Shown here: in pieces, positions 26,395 through 35,556 of the stretch
Layout: each line of letters starts with the position of its first letter
How positions within the stretch are numbered: the stretch's first letter is position 1
Assembly: GCF_000238335.3 (NCBI RefSeq)
Contig: NZ_AHCB03000006.1
Location: forward strand, 310,001-374,000
Length of the DNA: 64,000 bases
DNA from: Pseudoalteromonas marina
GTDB lineage: Bacteria > Pseudomonadota > Gammaproteobacteria > Enterobacterales > Alteromonadaceae
Reading direction: 5' to 3'
The notes under the pieces: generated by a model
The model's input: the letters and a program-made list of their open reading frames with translations, nothing else
Told to the model about the DNA's origin: nothing
Database searches by the model: none
Program-made: the position numbers and the translations under genes

Positions 26395-28311
26395 ATGTTA
26401 ATTACAAGGCTTATAGTTTTATGCTTATTGTTATTAAGCTTTAACTCATATAGTAAAAATACGTTAGAAGATTTCTTTGATAAAAGCGGATACGTTCAAG
26501 TTAAAATTTCACCTAGTGGGAAATATTATTCACTCACTTACAGAGAAGATACTGAAGTAAAGCTGGTCATCCTTGAAAGAGAATCAGGAAAAACAACGGC
26601 CGCATTTGCATTTGGCGAAAATCAAAAAATACGTAATGTCACCTGGTTAAATGACGAAAGATTTATGATGTCAGTAGCTAAAACAGTTGGCTTTTTAGAT
26701 ACCAAAGGCGGACGCCCATATTATGTTGTTGCTAATTACGATGGTTCAAAAAGACGTGAAATTCTATTCTCAAACACGTCAGTTTTAGAAGTCATTAGCA
26801 CCCTTCCAAATGATAAAGAAAACATTCTAGTCGCCAAAGGTCACTTTAATGATGACTTTGCCGTTAATGTTCATAAATTAAATATTTATAACGGAAAAAT
26901 GGATTATGTAGGCGGCCAACCTAAAGACGACGTATTTGGTATAACTACCGATATTTCGGGTAACCCTAGATTGGCATTTCATTATGAAGAAGATGAAGAG
27001 CAAGAGCTTGGCAAAGGCGATTTAAGTGTTTATTTTAAGAAAAAAGTGAACAGCGATTGGCAGTCTTTAAATCTTGCTAAACTGAACTTTGAAAAAGGAG
27101 ATGCGTTAGGTTTTTTAGGTATGAACCTAGAGGGTAACGAGGCCTTCTTAATGAGTGACTCGGGCAGAAAAACTACTGCTATTTACAGCCTTAACTTTGA
27201 AAGTGAAGAACTGACACTTTTAGCGTCAAATGACAGTGTTGATATTTCAACGCCAATATTTGGTCCTAACAGAGATGTTATAGGGGCTACGTTTGACCCT
27301 GATTACCCTCAATATCAATACTTTGATGCAAAGGGTGAAAATGCAATATTTAAAGAGCTAAGTGACACATTTAAAAATTACCGATTACAATTTACAAGCC
27401 ACTCTAAAGAAAAAGGTCTTTCTGTGTTTTCTGTAGAAGCTGATAATTCGCCAACTACTTTTTACTTGTACGATACTAAAAATAAAAAAGCGACTTTTAT
27501 TGCCTCAAGTGCTCCTCAGATAGATAAAAAAAGCCTCTCTATGACTGAACCTTTTAAAATAAAAGCAAGAGATGGCGTTGAATTAAACGGCTATTTAACC
27601 ATACCAAAAGGAGCTGCTGATAAAAACTTACCTGCAATTGTTTACTTGCATGGCGGCCCACATGGACCTAGAGATTTCTGGCAATACAACCCTGAAACTC
27701 AGTACATGGCTTCATTAGGTTACGCTGTACTTCAAGTAAACTTTAGAGGGTCTGGTGGCTATGGCAGCGAGTTTGAGGAAAGTGGTTATAAAAAATGGGG
27801 ACGCGAAATGCAAGACGACGTTACCGATGCCACTTACTGGGCTATTAATGAAGGGATAATAGATAAAGATAAAATATGTATCTATGGTGGTAGCTACGGT
27901 GGTTACACTACGTTAATGGGCGTTATTAGGGAGCCAGACCTGTACAAGTGTGCAATTGGTTATGTGGGTGTATATTCAATTCCAGAAATGAAAGAAAGCG
28001 GCGATATCCCCACCAGAGAGTCAGGTCGAAAGTATTTAGACATGGTTCATGGTACCAACATGGAAGATATGCAAGCTCGCTCTCCTTCATTTAATGTTGA
28101 TAAAATTAAAGCCAAGCTGTTTATTGCCCATGGCGAGGACGATGTAAGGGTTCCTATGGAACAATATGAAGCATTAACATCAGCGCTTGATAAAATAGGC
28201 TATCCATATGAGTCAATGGTGAGAGACGAAGGGCATGGATTTCATCAACCTAAAAACATCTCTGATTTCTACACAAAAATGGCTGAATTTTTTGCAGAGA
28301 GCCTAAAATAA
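26395..28311 (+). CDS. Exported S9 peptidase, second copy
   Basis: 638 residues with a signal peptide (1-20, ending NSYSK). An N-terminal propeller (about 25-385) is followed by the hydrolase domain with S500 in YGGSYGGYTT, D583 in HGEDDVRVP and H614 in DEGHGF. The fold matches the S9 enzyme at 6548, but the two differ widely in the propeller and are not a recent duplication. It is preceded by a TAAGGAT ribosome binding site and followed by a strong terminator, so it is monocistronic. Substrates would be short peptides in the periplasm. Confidence 0.9.
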   Translation: MLITRLIVLCLLLLSFNSYSKNTLEDFFDKSGYVQVKISPSGKYYSLTYREDTEVKLVILERESGKTTAAFAFGENQKIRNVTWLNDERFMMSVAKTVGFLDTKGGRPYYVVANYDGSKRREILFSNTSVLEVISTLPNDKENILVAKGHFNDDFAVNVHKLNIYNGKMDYVGGQPKDDVFGITTDISGNPRLAFHYEEDEEQELGKGDLSVYFKKKVNSDWQSLNLAKLNFEKGDALGFLGMNLEGNEAFLMSDSGRKTTAIYSLNFESEELTLLASNDSVDISTPIFGPNRDVIGATFDPDYPQYQYFDAKGENAIFKELSDTFKNYRLQFTSHSKEKGLSVFSVEADNSPTTFYLYDTKNKKATFIASSAPQIDKKSLSMTEPFKIKARDGVELNGYLTIPKGAADKNLPAIVYLHGGPHGPRDFWQYNPETQYMASLGYAVLQVNFRGSGGYGSEFEESGYKKWGREMQDDVTDATYWAINEGIIDKDKICIYGGSYGGYTTLMGVIREPDLYKCAIGYVGVYSIPEMKESGDIPTRESGRKYLDMVHGTNMEDMQARSPSFNVDKIKAKLFIAHGEDDVRVPMEQYEALTSALDKIGYPYESMVRDEGHGFHQPKNISDFYTKMAEFFAESLK

Positions 28312-28326
28312 TACGCCAATAAAATT

Positions 28327-28351
28327 GTGCCAGCATAAATGCTGGCACTTT
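28327..28351 (+). terminator. Intrinsic terminator of second S9 peptidase gene
   Basis: GTGCCAGCAT (28327-28336) pairs perfectly with ATGCTGGCAC (28339-28348), then a short T-run. The remaining ~255 bp to the next gene hold its promoter region and nothing else that I can identify. Confidence 0.8.
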
Positions 28352-28607
28352 CATCCGCTCCACTAAAAAACAATCTTACATAGCTTCCACTGCTTTTAAT
28401 AGCATCCAAAAGTTATGCCCACCAGCATTAAATAATATAAATCGTATTTATTTAACTCTATCTAATGACTTAGCCTACCGCTTAACTTAAACTAAATGCC
28501 TCAAGTTTTTCTATATTCATTTCATAATTTTTTACATTTATAACCCATAGTGCTTTTTTGCTCTGGCGTTACTTTTTATATTTAAACATCTAATTCAAAG
28601 GGGGTTT

Positions 28608-29810
28608 ATGAAACCTGATGTTACATCAATACCCAATCAGCTAAATAAAACGGCTATTTTAATTGTGCTGGCGTTAGGCACCTTTATTTTAGGTTTATCT
28701 GAATTTTCGATGATGCCAATGTTGCCCCTCATAAGCGAAACATTTGGTACTACACCTTCTCAAAGTGGTTATGCTATAAGCGCGTATGCTATAGGCGTAG
28801 TGGTTGGTGCACCTGTGTTAATGCTTTCAACGGCTAATATGCGAAAACGAAAAGCACTGCTGATTTTTTTAAGTTTAATGTGTGTATCTAATGGGCTTAG
28901 TGCATTGGCTACGTCGTTAGAGCAGTTAATCATATTTAGGTTTTTGAGTGGATTGCCCCATGGCGCTTATTTTGGTGCTGCCATTTTGCTTGCATCTGAT
29001 ATTGCGCCGCAAGGTAAACGAGCCAGCTTTATGTCAAAAGTATTTATGGGATTAACCATTGCAACTATTGTTGGTGTGCCCGTTGTAACATTGGTAGGCC
29101 AAAATTTAAGTTGGCGTTACTGTTTAGCTGGTGCCGCAGCGATTGCTTTTGTTGCATTTATTTTAGTTTATAAAGTCGTGCCCAACATAGACAACGCTAA
29201 ACCCTCTAACTTATTAAACGAGTTTGGTGTGCTCAAAAACAAGCTCGTATGGTCAATTCTAGGCATTGTTATTATTGGCTTTGGTGGTGTTTTTTGTATT
29301 TATACCTACATTGCTGACACCATTTTAGATGTAACAAATACAGCGCCTTATACTATCTCGGTGGCAATGGTAATGTTTGGCATTGGCTGTACACTGGGTA
29401 ATTACGTTTTAGGAAAAGCTGCAGACAAGTCGGCAATAAAAACAACAGGCTTTGCGCTTGTATGCACTATTATTTTTGCATTTGCTTATGTTTCGGCAAG
29501 TTATAATATTTGGGTGCTTTATGCGGTTATTTTTTTCATCGGATGTAGTGTCGGTTTAGCGACATTAATTCAAAGCCTACTCATGGATGTAGCACCTGAG
29601 GGTCACGCGATGATAGGCGCATTAGTTCAATGTGCATTTAATACAGCAAACGCAATTGGCCCGTGGGTAGGTGGAATCGCGATTGCCAAAGGGGCTGCGC
29701 CAAATCAAACTGGCTATGTGGCTGCGGCATTATTTTTAGGTGGCTTAGGAATGTGGTTGCTGAGCTATTTACAACTTAATAAGTCACCCAATTTAAACAC
29801 AGTTAATTAA
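28608..29810 (+). CDS. MFS exporter, AraJ/SotB-like (DHA1)
   Basis: 400 residues with 12 hydrophobic segments. Helix 1 carries LGTFILGLSEFSMMPMLPLI, and the family motif RFLSGLPHGAYFGAAILLA lies in helices 4-5, typical of the AraJ/SotB/PbuE branch of drug- and sugar-efflux MFS proteins. The usual motif A between helices 2 and 3 is reduced (STANMRKRKAL). The start follows an AAAGGGGG ribosome binding site. It is a single gene with a bidirectional terminator after it. The exported substrate (arabinose-like sugars, purines or drugs in relatives) cannot be told. Confidence 0.85.
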   Translation: MKPDVTSIPNQLNKTAILIVLALGTFILGLSEFSMMPMLPLISETFGTTPSQSGYAISAYAIGVVVGAPVLMLSTANMRKRKALLIFLSLMCVSNGLSALATSLEQLIIFRFLSGLPHGAYFGAAILLASDIAPQGKRASFMSKVFMGLTIATIVGVPVVTLVGQNLSWRYCLAGAAAIAFVAFILVYKVVPNIDNAKPSNLLNEFGVLKNKLVWSILGIVIIGFGGVFCIYTYIADTILDVTNTAPYTISVAMVMFGIGCTLGNYVLGKAADKSAIKTTGFALVCTIIFAFAYVSASYNIWVLYAVIFFIGCSVGLATLIQSLLMDVAPEGHAMIGALVQCAFNTANAIGPWVGGIAIAKGAAPNQTGYVAAALFLGGLGMWLLSYLQLNKSPNLNTVN

Positions 29811-29820
29811 TCACAACACA

Positions 29821-29848
29821 AAAAGAGCGACTGATAAGCCGCTCTTTT
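29821..29848. terminator. Bidirectional terminator between MFS and reductase genes
   Basis: AAAAGAGCG (29821-29829) pairs with CGCTCTTTT (29840-29848) with a 10-base loop. The two flanking genes converge on it. Confidence 0.85.
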
Positions 29849-29868
29849 ACTTTCATATCAATAAATTT

Positions 29869-30915
29869 TTACGAATCTAACGACGCCATATCAATGACAA
29901 AACGATAACGTACATCTGAATTTTCCATACGTTCGTATGCAGTGTTAATTTCGTCAATGTTAATCATTTCACACTCAGGTAATACATTGTTTTCACCACA
30001 AAAATCGAGCATTTGCTGAGTTTCTGCTATACCACCTATAAGTGAACCTGCAACCTGACGTCGTCCCATTAATAATGGCACTGTATTTAACTCTTCAACA
30101 GGCCCCACTTGACCAACAATAATTAATGCTCCATCTATGTCTAATAGCGGTGTATAAATTGATAGGTCGTGCTTAACTGGCACTGTATCAATGATCACAT
30201 CAAATGCTGACTGTGATTCTTTCATTTCGTCATCATTTGTTGAAACTAAGTAATGCTGGGCACCAAGTTTAACAGCATCTTCTTTTTTAGATTCGCTTCG
30301 GCCTACAACAGTTACCTCAGCACCCATTGCTACGGCATTTTTTACCGCCATATGACCTAAGCCACCAAGGCCTACAACTGCAACACGGCTGCCTTTTTTA
30401 ACGCCCCATTTATGTAGTGGAGAATACGTAGTAATACCTGCACATAACAACGGTGCAACGCGTGAGAGATCTAAACTCTGTGGTATTGAAAGTACAAACT
30501 CTTCACGAACTACAACATGCTTAGAGTACCCACCTTGGGTCATTTCTCCGGTTTCTCTGTCTTTACCGGCATATGTGCCAACCATGCCCTCACGGCAAAA
30601 TTGCTCTTCATTATTGCCGCACTGATCGCAGCTTTTACACGAATCAACCATACAGCCTACGCCAACGGTATCACCTTGTTTGTATTTTTTAACATCGCTA
30701 CCAACCGACTTAACTTTGCCAACAATTTCATGGCCTGGCACGAGTGGGTATTTTACACCGCCCCAATCGTTTCTAACGGCGTGTAAATCTGAATGGCACA
30801 CTCCGCAGTATAAAATTTCAATTTCTACATCGTTATTTCGTAAATCGCGGCGTTCAAACTCAAACTCTGTAAGCTCAGACCCTTGGCTTTTTGCAGCATA
30901 TCCTACTGTTTTCAT
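29869..30915 (-). CDS. yahK: Zinc-dependent NADP(H) aldehyde reductase / alcohol dehydrogenase (YahK-like)
   Basis: 348 residues from the second of two adjacent ATGs (30915), which is best placed behind GGAG. A longer reading to 31008 has no supporting site. The catalytic zinc site includes C37 (YCGVCHSD) and H62 (GHEIVG); the structural zinc site has C93, C96, C99 and C107. The Rossmann motif is GLGGLGHMAVK. It follows E. coli YahK closely along its length, including LLCAGITTYSPL and GGIAETQQMLDFC. Such enzymes reduce many aldehydes with NADPH in the cytoplasm. The gene is monocistronic. Confidence 0.9.
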   Translation of the reverse strand: MKTVGYAAKSQGSELTEFEFERRDLRNNDVEIEILYCGVCHSDLHAVRNDWGGVKYPLVPGHEIVGKVKSVGSDVKKYKQGDTVGVGCMVDSCKSCDQCGNNEEQFCREGMVGTYAGKDRETGEMTQGGYSKHVVVREEFVLSIPQSLDLSRVAPLLCAGITTYSPLHKWGVKKGSRVAVVGLGGLGHMAVKNAVAMGAEVTVVGRSESKKEDAVKLGAQHYLVSTNDDEMKESQSAFDVIIDTVPVKHDLSIYTPLLDIDGALIIVGQVGPVEELNTVPLLMGRRQVAGSLIGGIAETQQMLDFCGENNVLPECEMINIDEINTAYERMENSDVRYRFVIDMASLDS

Positions 30916-30995
30916 CATAACTCCATAGTTGTTTAAAAATTTAAAACGCATTGAGTATGTACTTTGAGGAGTGAATACAAACTGAAAAGCAGCCA

Positions 30996-31022
30996 CAAAA
31001 AAGCCCAAATATTATTTGGGCT
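30996..31022 (-). terminator. Intrinsic terminator of DUF1499 gene
   Basis: AGCCCAAATA (31002-31011) pairs with TATTTGGGCT (31013-31022); the practical loop is a few bases. On the minus strand it ends in a T-run. It lies 28 bp after the DUF1499 stop and upstream of the reductase gene. Confidence 0.8.
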
Positions 31023-31050
31023 CAATCACATACTAATAATTAAGGTAGTG

Positions 31051-31764
31051 TTACTTAGTAAGCTCTGCGTTAATTTCGTCAATTAAAGTATTAATGCGCT
31101 CGGCATTTTTACCTAAATCGCTGCGACCAACACGTGATTTACTTCTTATATCAACAAATCGCTCAGTACCTTCATCAACAATACGAACAACAACATCGTC
31201 TTTAAAGCCAAACCACGTTGTGGTGTCTGTTGCTTCTATTAAACCAAGTGGTTTATTAGCGCTTACCAATTCCCAGCCTAAGTTTTTAATTGCTTGCTCG
31301 GTTGCTGCAATTAAATCACTTTGCGACTGTGCAAAGTTAAGGGTTGTTAGTTCTGGGTAAGCTTTACGTTGTTGTACCGCGGTTTCTTCCCCTGCGTATT
31401 CAACTGGATTTGGTGCGTCAGCGCGAAGTGGTGCAATAGCAACAAACTTAGGCGGGTTAACCAAGTCAGTTGAAATATCATGAATTGGCGGTACATTTTT
31501 GGCTTTATTCATCATGTTAAGCGGCATAGCAATAGCAACCACAGAAAATACTACAGCAACGATAGCACTACCAAATGAAGCGGTTTTACGCATAAATATT
31601 AACTGTACTAGCAGTAAAACAAGTGCTGCACCACCCACATACACGCCGTATCTAAAGCCTGTAAAAGCAAGGCCTAAATCAACCACGCCAAACTTGTATA
31701 AAGGGCCAGGTAATACAACCAGTAAAAAGGCGATTAAACTCACCAAGCTGACTAAAATCTTCAT
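31051..31764 (-). CDS. DUF1499 membrane protein
   Basis: 237 residues. Three hydrophobic helices (about 3-21, 38-58 and 64-84) are followed by a soluble DUF1499 domain (about 95-235), with YPELTTLNFAQSQ, GLIEATDTTTWFGFKDDVVVRI and RFVDIRSKSRVGRSDLGKNAERI. The last block is the family hallmark. The function is unknown; members are widespread in proteobacteria and plastids. The soluble part is probably periplasmic. It is a single gene with its own terminator. Confidence 0.85.
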   Translation of the reverse strand: MKILVSLVSLIAFLLVVLPGPLYKFGVVDLGLAFTGFRYGVYVGGAALVLLLVQLIFMRKTASFGSAIVAVVFSVVAIAMPLNMMNKAKNVPPIHDISTDLVNPPKFVAIAPLRADAPNPVEYAGEETAVQQRKAYPELTTLNFAQSQSDLIAATEQAIKNLGWELVSANKPLGLIEATDTTTWFGFKDDVVVRIVDEGTERFVDIRSKSRVGRSDLGKNAERINTLIDEINAELTK

Positions 31765-31852
31765 TATTGTGCTCCATTTTGTGTGTAATTGTTATTTTGT
31801 AAACAGCACTTATACTGCACGTGCTTGATTTTGGTTTACCATTAGCAACTAA

Positions 31853-33193
31853 TTACATAAAAAAGTCCAATGTTGTGCGATCAAAGTTAGTAAGATTAGG
31901 AAAAATATCGCTCAATTCAGATGATGGAACACCAAACCATTGCGCCAATGAGGCAAAGTATTGCTCATTTGCCACGCTTGGGATGAGCCTGCCACTGCCA
32001 ACGTCTTGCGGGCCGTCTAAATGCTGCGTTAAAAATTCACCATAAATATCGCCTCCTTTAACCGCTCCTCCCATTACTAGTTGATTGCCAGCCCAACCAT
32101 GATCGGTGCCATCACCATTTGAGGTCAGCGTTCTACCAAAGTCCGACATCGTAAAGGTCGTTACTTTGTCTGCCATATTTAGCTCTTGCATTGCGCTATT
32201 AAATTCGCTCAAGCTTTGCGCTAATGAATTTAACAAAAGCGGGTGGGTTTCTAATTGGTTGTCGTGGGTGTCAAACCCGCCCATTGAAACAAAAAACACT
32301 TGGCGCTGTGTTGCTAAAGTAGACTGCACACTAATTGCTTTTGCCACTGCGGCCAATTGCTGAGAAACACTAGAATCGCTAAATGGTGTTATCAGCTCTG
32401 GGGCAGTCTCTAACGCATTGTTCATAGTTTGAGTATTGTTAATAGCCGAATTAAAGCTTTTGGCATAAGCATCACTAAGCGGATGATGAGTATTGCCCAT
32501 TATACGATTCATAATGTTAGTTACATGGTCTGTGCGTGGTTGATAACCGCCAAATGCATTTATACGACTAATCCCACTTTTATTTAGTGCAAACGCTTTT
32601 GTTTGGCTGCCTGTTTGCCACAGATTAGTTCCATCTAACGACACATTGGCAGCAAACTGATCCTGCTGATTTAAACGCTCTAACAAACGTGCTCCCCAAC
32701 CACTGTTCAGCGACTGTTTTTCACGGCCATACATCCAAGATGCTTGCTGATCATTATGAGAAAATAAGTGCTTAGGTAACACCACTGCATTATTTTTGTA
32801 ATCGTTATAACTTGTTGGCGCAAGCAAGGTACCCACCCCACCAACAAACGCTAAATTAGATTCATTAAAAACACGTTGAATAGGCGACAATGATGGGTGC
32901 AACCCTACACCACCTGCAAACTGGGTTGCAGTATTTAAAGTAATTGGCGATGCAACCGCTAAATTTTGTCGGCTTTGTTCGTACAAACTACGCTGCTCGC
33001 CTTCAAGGGGTACCAACATGTTGAGTGAATCGTTACCGCCATATAAAAAAATGCATACTAGTGCTTTGTAGTCGCCTAGTTCAACTGCATTAACAGAGCC
33101 TGTAAGCGCTTGTAGTTGCAAACTAGTCAGTGCGGCTGCCGATACACCGCCTTTTAAACATAACGACAAAAATTGTCTTCTATTAATGCTCAT
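31853..33193 (-). CDS. DUF1501 exported protein (Tat signal)
   Basis: 446 residues from the ATG ending at 33193, which has an AGGAGAG ribosome binding site. An extension to 33238 overlaps the upstream gene and is rejected. The N terminus INRRQFLSLCLKGG-VSAAAL is a twin-arginine signal. DUF1501 features follow: FLYGGNDSLNMLVPL, GLHPSLSPI, VSMGGFDTHDNQ and TMSDFGRTLTSNGDGTDHGW near the C terminus, with His/Asp/Asn residues resembling alkaline-phosphatase/sulfatase-like metal sites. It starts 10 bp after the DUF1800 gene, and the pair recurs across bacteria. The role is unproven; a periplasmic hydrolase is likely. Confidence 0.88.
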   Translation of the reverse strand: MSINRRQFLSLCLKGGVSAAALTSLQLQALTGSVNAVELGDYKALVCIFLYGGNDSLNMLVPLEGEQRSLYEQSRQNLAVASPITLNTATQFAGGVGLHPSLSPIQRVFNESNLAFVGGVGTLLAPTSYNDYKNNAVVLPKHLFSHNDQQASWMYGREKQSLNSGWGARLLERLNQQDQFAANVSLDGTNLWQTGSQTKAFALNKSGISRINAFGGYQPRTDHVTNIMNRIMGNTHHPLSDAYAKSFNSAINNTQTMNNALETAPELITPFSDSSVSQQLAAVAKAISVQSTLATQRQVFFVSMGGFDTHDNQLETHPLLLNSLAQSLSEFNSAMQELNMADKVTTFTMSDFGRTLTSNGDGTDHGWAGNQLVMGGAVKGGDIYGEFLTQHLDGPQDVGSGRLIPSVANEQYFASLAQWFGVPSSELSDIFPNLTNFDRTTLDFFM

Positions 33194-33203
33194 TATGTCT
33201 CTC

Positions 33204-35111
33204 CTAGTACTGCAAATTAAATTCAGGTGAAATAGCAATCATATAAAGTAAATACGATACCCGTTCGCGATATTGATCGTCATCAAAATAGGCATCTAAA
33301 TCTAATAATGCTTGGCGTGTGTCACTACTCATAGAGCCTGCAAAATACAGTACGTTGTATTGATCGAGTAAGTAGTTAACCCCATTGTTTTGCAAAGTAT
33401 TCATATCGTTAATGATGTAAACATAAATACCGCTTGGATTTAAATCCGTGTGTGCCTCGGCAGTACTCCACACTAAATCGGCAAAGTGCTCGTTCATGGT
33501 GCCTATAATCGTTGCATCGCCGGCTATTTGTAGCTCAGGAGCCACTAATGAATTTGTTCGCAACTGAGCAGGCTGGTAGTCAGGTCTAAAAAAGTTAAAC
33601 ACCGAACTCGACTGCATAGGCCCTTGCCCATATCGGTCAACTAAATTCCATGTTTTGTAATAACCTTCGGGTGACCTTGCGTTTAGGTTTCGCCAAAATT
33701 GGACTGTTTTAAGAAGCGGTTCTTTTATTTTACCTTGGTAGCTTAATACACTGCCATAATGACGAGCTTCATCATCTAAATATATAGCTTTTACTACTGC
33801 TGCTAGATCACCTCGAACGCCTTCGCCATTATCATTAAATACACTGGCAATTCGCTCTACATATTGCGGCGTAGGGTTTGATGTAATTAGTCGTTGTATT
33901 AACTGCTTACTGATAAAAGGCGCTACATTTTGATGGTTAAATAAATTATCAAGCGCTAGTTGTAACGACTCTTGCGCACCATACCCTTGGGGAATAATGT
34001 CGCCGTTTAATAACATTTTTTGCTTTTGTGAATGGTACTCTTCAAATGCTTGCATGGGCGCAACATAGTCGCGACTTTTGCGCTTAAATGTTTCACTGCC
34101 TGCAAATGTCCACCCTGTAAATACACGAGCAAACCCTTCTATTTCTGCTTGGCCATACGTTGCAATAGTATTACCGTTAGCGTCTAATTTAGCGGTACCG
34201 TCTTGGTTTAGCTCATCAAGCCCGATAGTAAATAACTGCATAACCTCACGGGCATAGTTTTCATCGGGGCGAATATTAAGTGCATCATCGGCCTTTTCGT
34301 TACCCAAATGGCTAAGATAAGTGCCCATGATTGGCGATAAAGTTACCGCCTCAAGTAAATCACGAAAATTACCAAATGCATGCGTTAGCAGTAAATCGTA
34401 ATATGTCACCATGCCCTCAGGCTGAGAGCGTAAATCGTTATTGAGATCAGACACTACAAGTATTTCACTCAGCGCAAAGGCCACGCGCTGGCGTAGTTGA
34501 TCGTCGCTTTGCATTACGGCTTTCCACCACGCGTCTATTCGGCTTATATACCTAAAATCTTCATCGTCATTAGTAAACACCATATAGTCACGATGATAGT
34601 TAATGGGCAATGCCAGTTGGGCATCAAGCCATTGCAGCTCACTTTGACCTTGCGCGTTTTGTATTTCTACAAGCGTTGGCCCCATGCTTCCTTGATGCAA
34701 CAACCGAGCTGCAGAAAATGCATCCATGCTATTACGGGCAAAAAAATTGATCGTTTTAACGGTAGTGGCCCCTTCGTTATCGGTCGCGGTAACATTAAAC
34801 GCATACTCTGAAGGCGTGTAAGTTAGTGCATCAGCCAATTTAACGCTAACTGAGCTTGCGTTTACTGACTCACTTAACACCGTAGGCCCCGAAGTTTGTT
34901 TCCAAATTACACTTGCGATGCTGCCATCAGCATCGCTGGCTGTTGCTTTTAGCTCAATAGTTTGGCTTTTTGTGATATCACTGGGTAAGCCCGACAGGGT
35001 TAAAGAAGGAAGTTTGTTACCATTAACGGTTGGGGTATCATCTGAGCCAGAACCACCGCAGGCACTAAGAAAAAAGACTGAACTTACTATCAAAACTAAT
35101 TTATAATGCAT
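33204..35111 (-). CDS. DUF1800 lipoprotein with PKD/cadherin-like domain
   Basis: 635 residues. A lipoprotein signal peptide with lipobox L-S-A-C (C18) is followed by a Gly/Ser/Asp linker, an immunoglobulin/PKD-like domain (about 33-125; TASDADGSIASVIWKQTSGP, TATDNEGATTVKT) and the DUF1800 domain (about 130-635), with LLHQGSMGPT, MVTYYDLLLTHAFGNFRDLLEAV, NYAREVMQLFTIGLDELN and QGPMQSSSVFNFFRPDY. It is the first gene of the DUF1800-DUF1501 pair. The lipid anchor and PKD-like domain place it at the outer or inner membrane facing the periplasm or surface. The function is unknown. Confidence 0.88.
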   Translation of the reverse strand: MHYKLVLIVSSVFFLSACGGSGSDDTPTVNGNKLPSLTLSGLPSDITKSQTIELKATASDADGSIASVIWKQTSGPTVLSESVNASSVSVKLADALTYTPSEYAFNVTATDNEGATTVKTINFFARNSMDAFSAARLLHQGSMGPTLVEIQNAQGQSELQWLDAQLALPINYHRDYMVFTNDDEDFRYISRIDAWWKAVMQSDDQLRQRVAFALSEILVVSDLNNDLRSQPEGMVTYYDLLLTHAFGNFRDLLEAVTLSPIMGTYLSHLGNEKADDALNIRPDENYAREVMQLFTIGLDELNQDGTAKLDANGNTIATYGQAEIEGFARVFTGWTFAGSETFKRKSRDYVAPMQAFEEYHSQKQKMLLNGDIIPQGYGAQESLQLALDNLFNHQNVAPFISKQLIQRLITSNPTPQYVERIASVFNDNGEGVRGDLAAVVKAIYLDDEARHYGSVLSYQGKIKEPLLKTVQFWRNLNARSPEGYYKTWNLVDRYGQGPMQSSSVFNFFRPDYQPAQLRTNSLVAPELQIAGDATIIGTMNEHFADLVWSTAEAHTDLNPSGIYVYIINDMNTLQNNGVNYLLDQYNVLYFAGSMSSDTRQALLDLDAYFDDDQYRERVSYLLYMIAISPEFNLQY

Positions 35112-35278
35112 GTTAAATCGCCATGATATTTTGGTTTAAGTAAGCAATTGCCTACTTAGTTTAATGCATTAATTGAAACACAAAATTTACATTTTTTCCT
35201 TTTATTTTTTGTAATCGAAACTTGACTAACGTTCAAAATTGCACAAACTACGGGGGTTAAACAGCCAGAGACTCATAC

Positions 35279-35494
35279 ATGAAAACAGAAATTAGTTATC
35301 GTTTTGAATCATCGCAAGTGGCCAACCGTTTTTTACATGAGTTAAAAAACTGGCCAGTGAACGATGTTAAAACACGTCTTTTTAATGGAGGGGATAGCGT
35401 AAAAGTAAGCTATGATTACGACGAAACAGGCTTCGATTATACCATTGCCGAGCTTGATGATTTAGCCGAGCAACATGGAGGAAAAGAAGTTTAG
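35279..35494 (+). CDS. Small conserved-type hypothetical protein
   Basis: 71 residues, no signal or membrane segment, acidic C terminus. The pattern is beta (EISYRFES), helix (QVANRFLHELKNW), beta (KTRLFNGGDSVKVSYDY) and helix (TIAELDDLAEQHG), which would make a compact alpha/beta fold. I do not recognise the family. It is the only plus-strand gene in a run of minus-strand genes. Clean codon use and a distinct fold pattern support it as real, although the ribosome binding site is weak. Confidence 0.55.
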   Translation: MKTEISYRFESSQVANRFLHELKNWPVNDVKTRLFNGGDSVKVSYDYDETGFDYTIAELDDLAEQHGGKEV

Positions 35495-35556
35495 TGCAAC
35501 GTAATATGTATTAAACTTTTTAGCATTAATAGTAACAATTCGCGATGCTGGTTTAA

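Noticed and set aside
6548..28311. The two S9 peptidase genes as a recent duplication
   Set aside because: They share only catalytic motifs and fold; propeller sequences differ strongly and no flanking sequence is shared.
30916..31008. N-terminal extension of the YahK-like reductase
   Set aside because: Family proteins start at MKTVGYA-like sequence, and the GGAG site favours the ATG ending at 30915.
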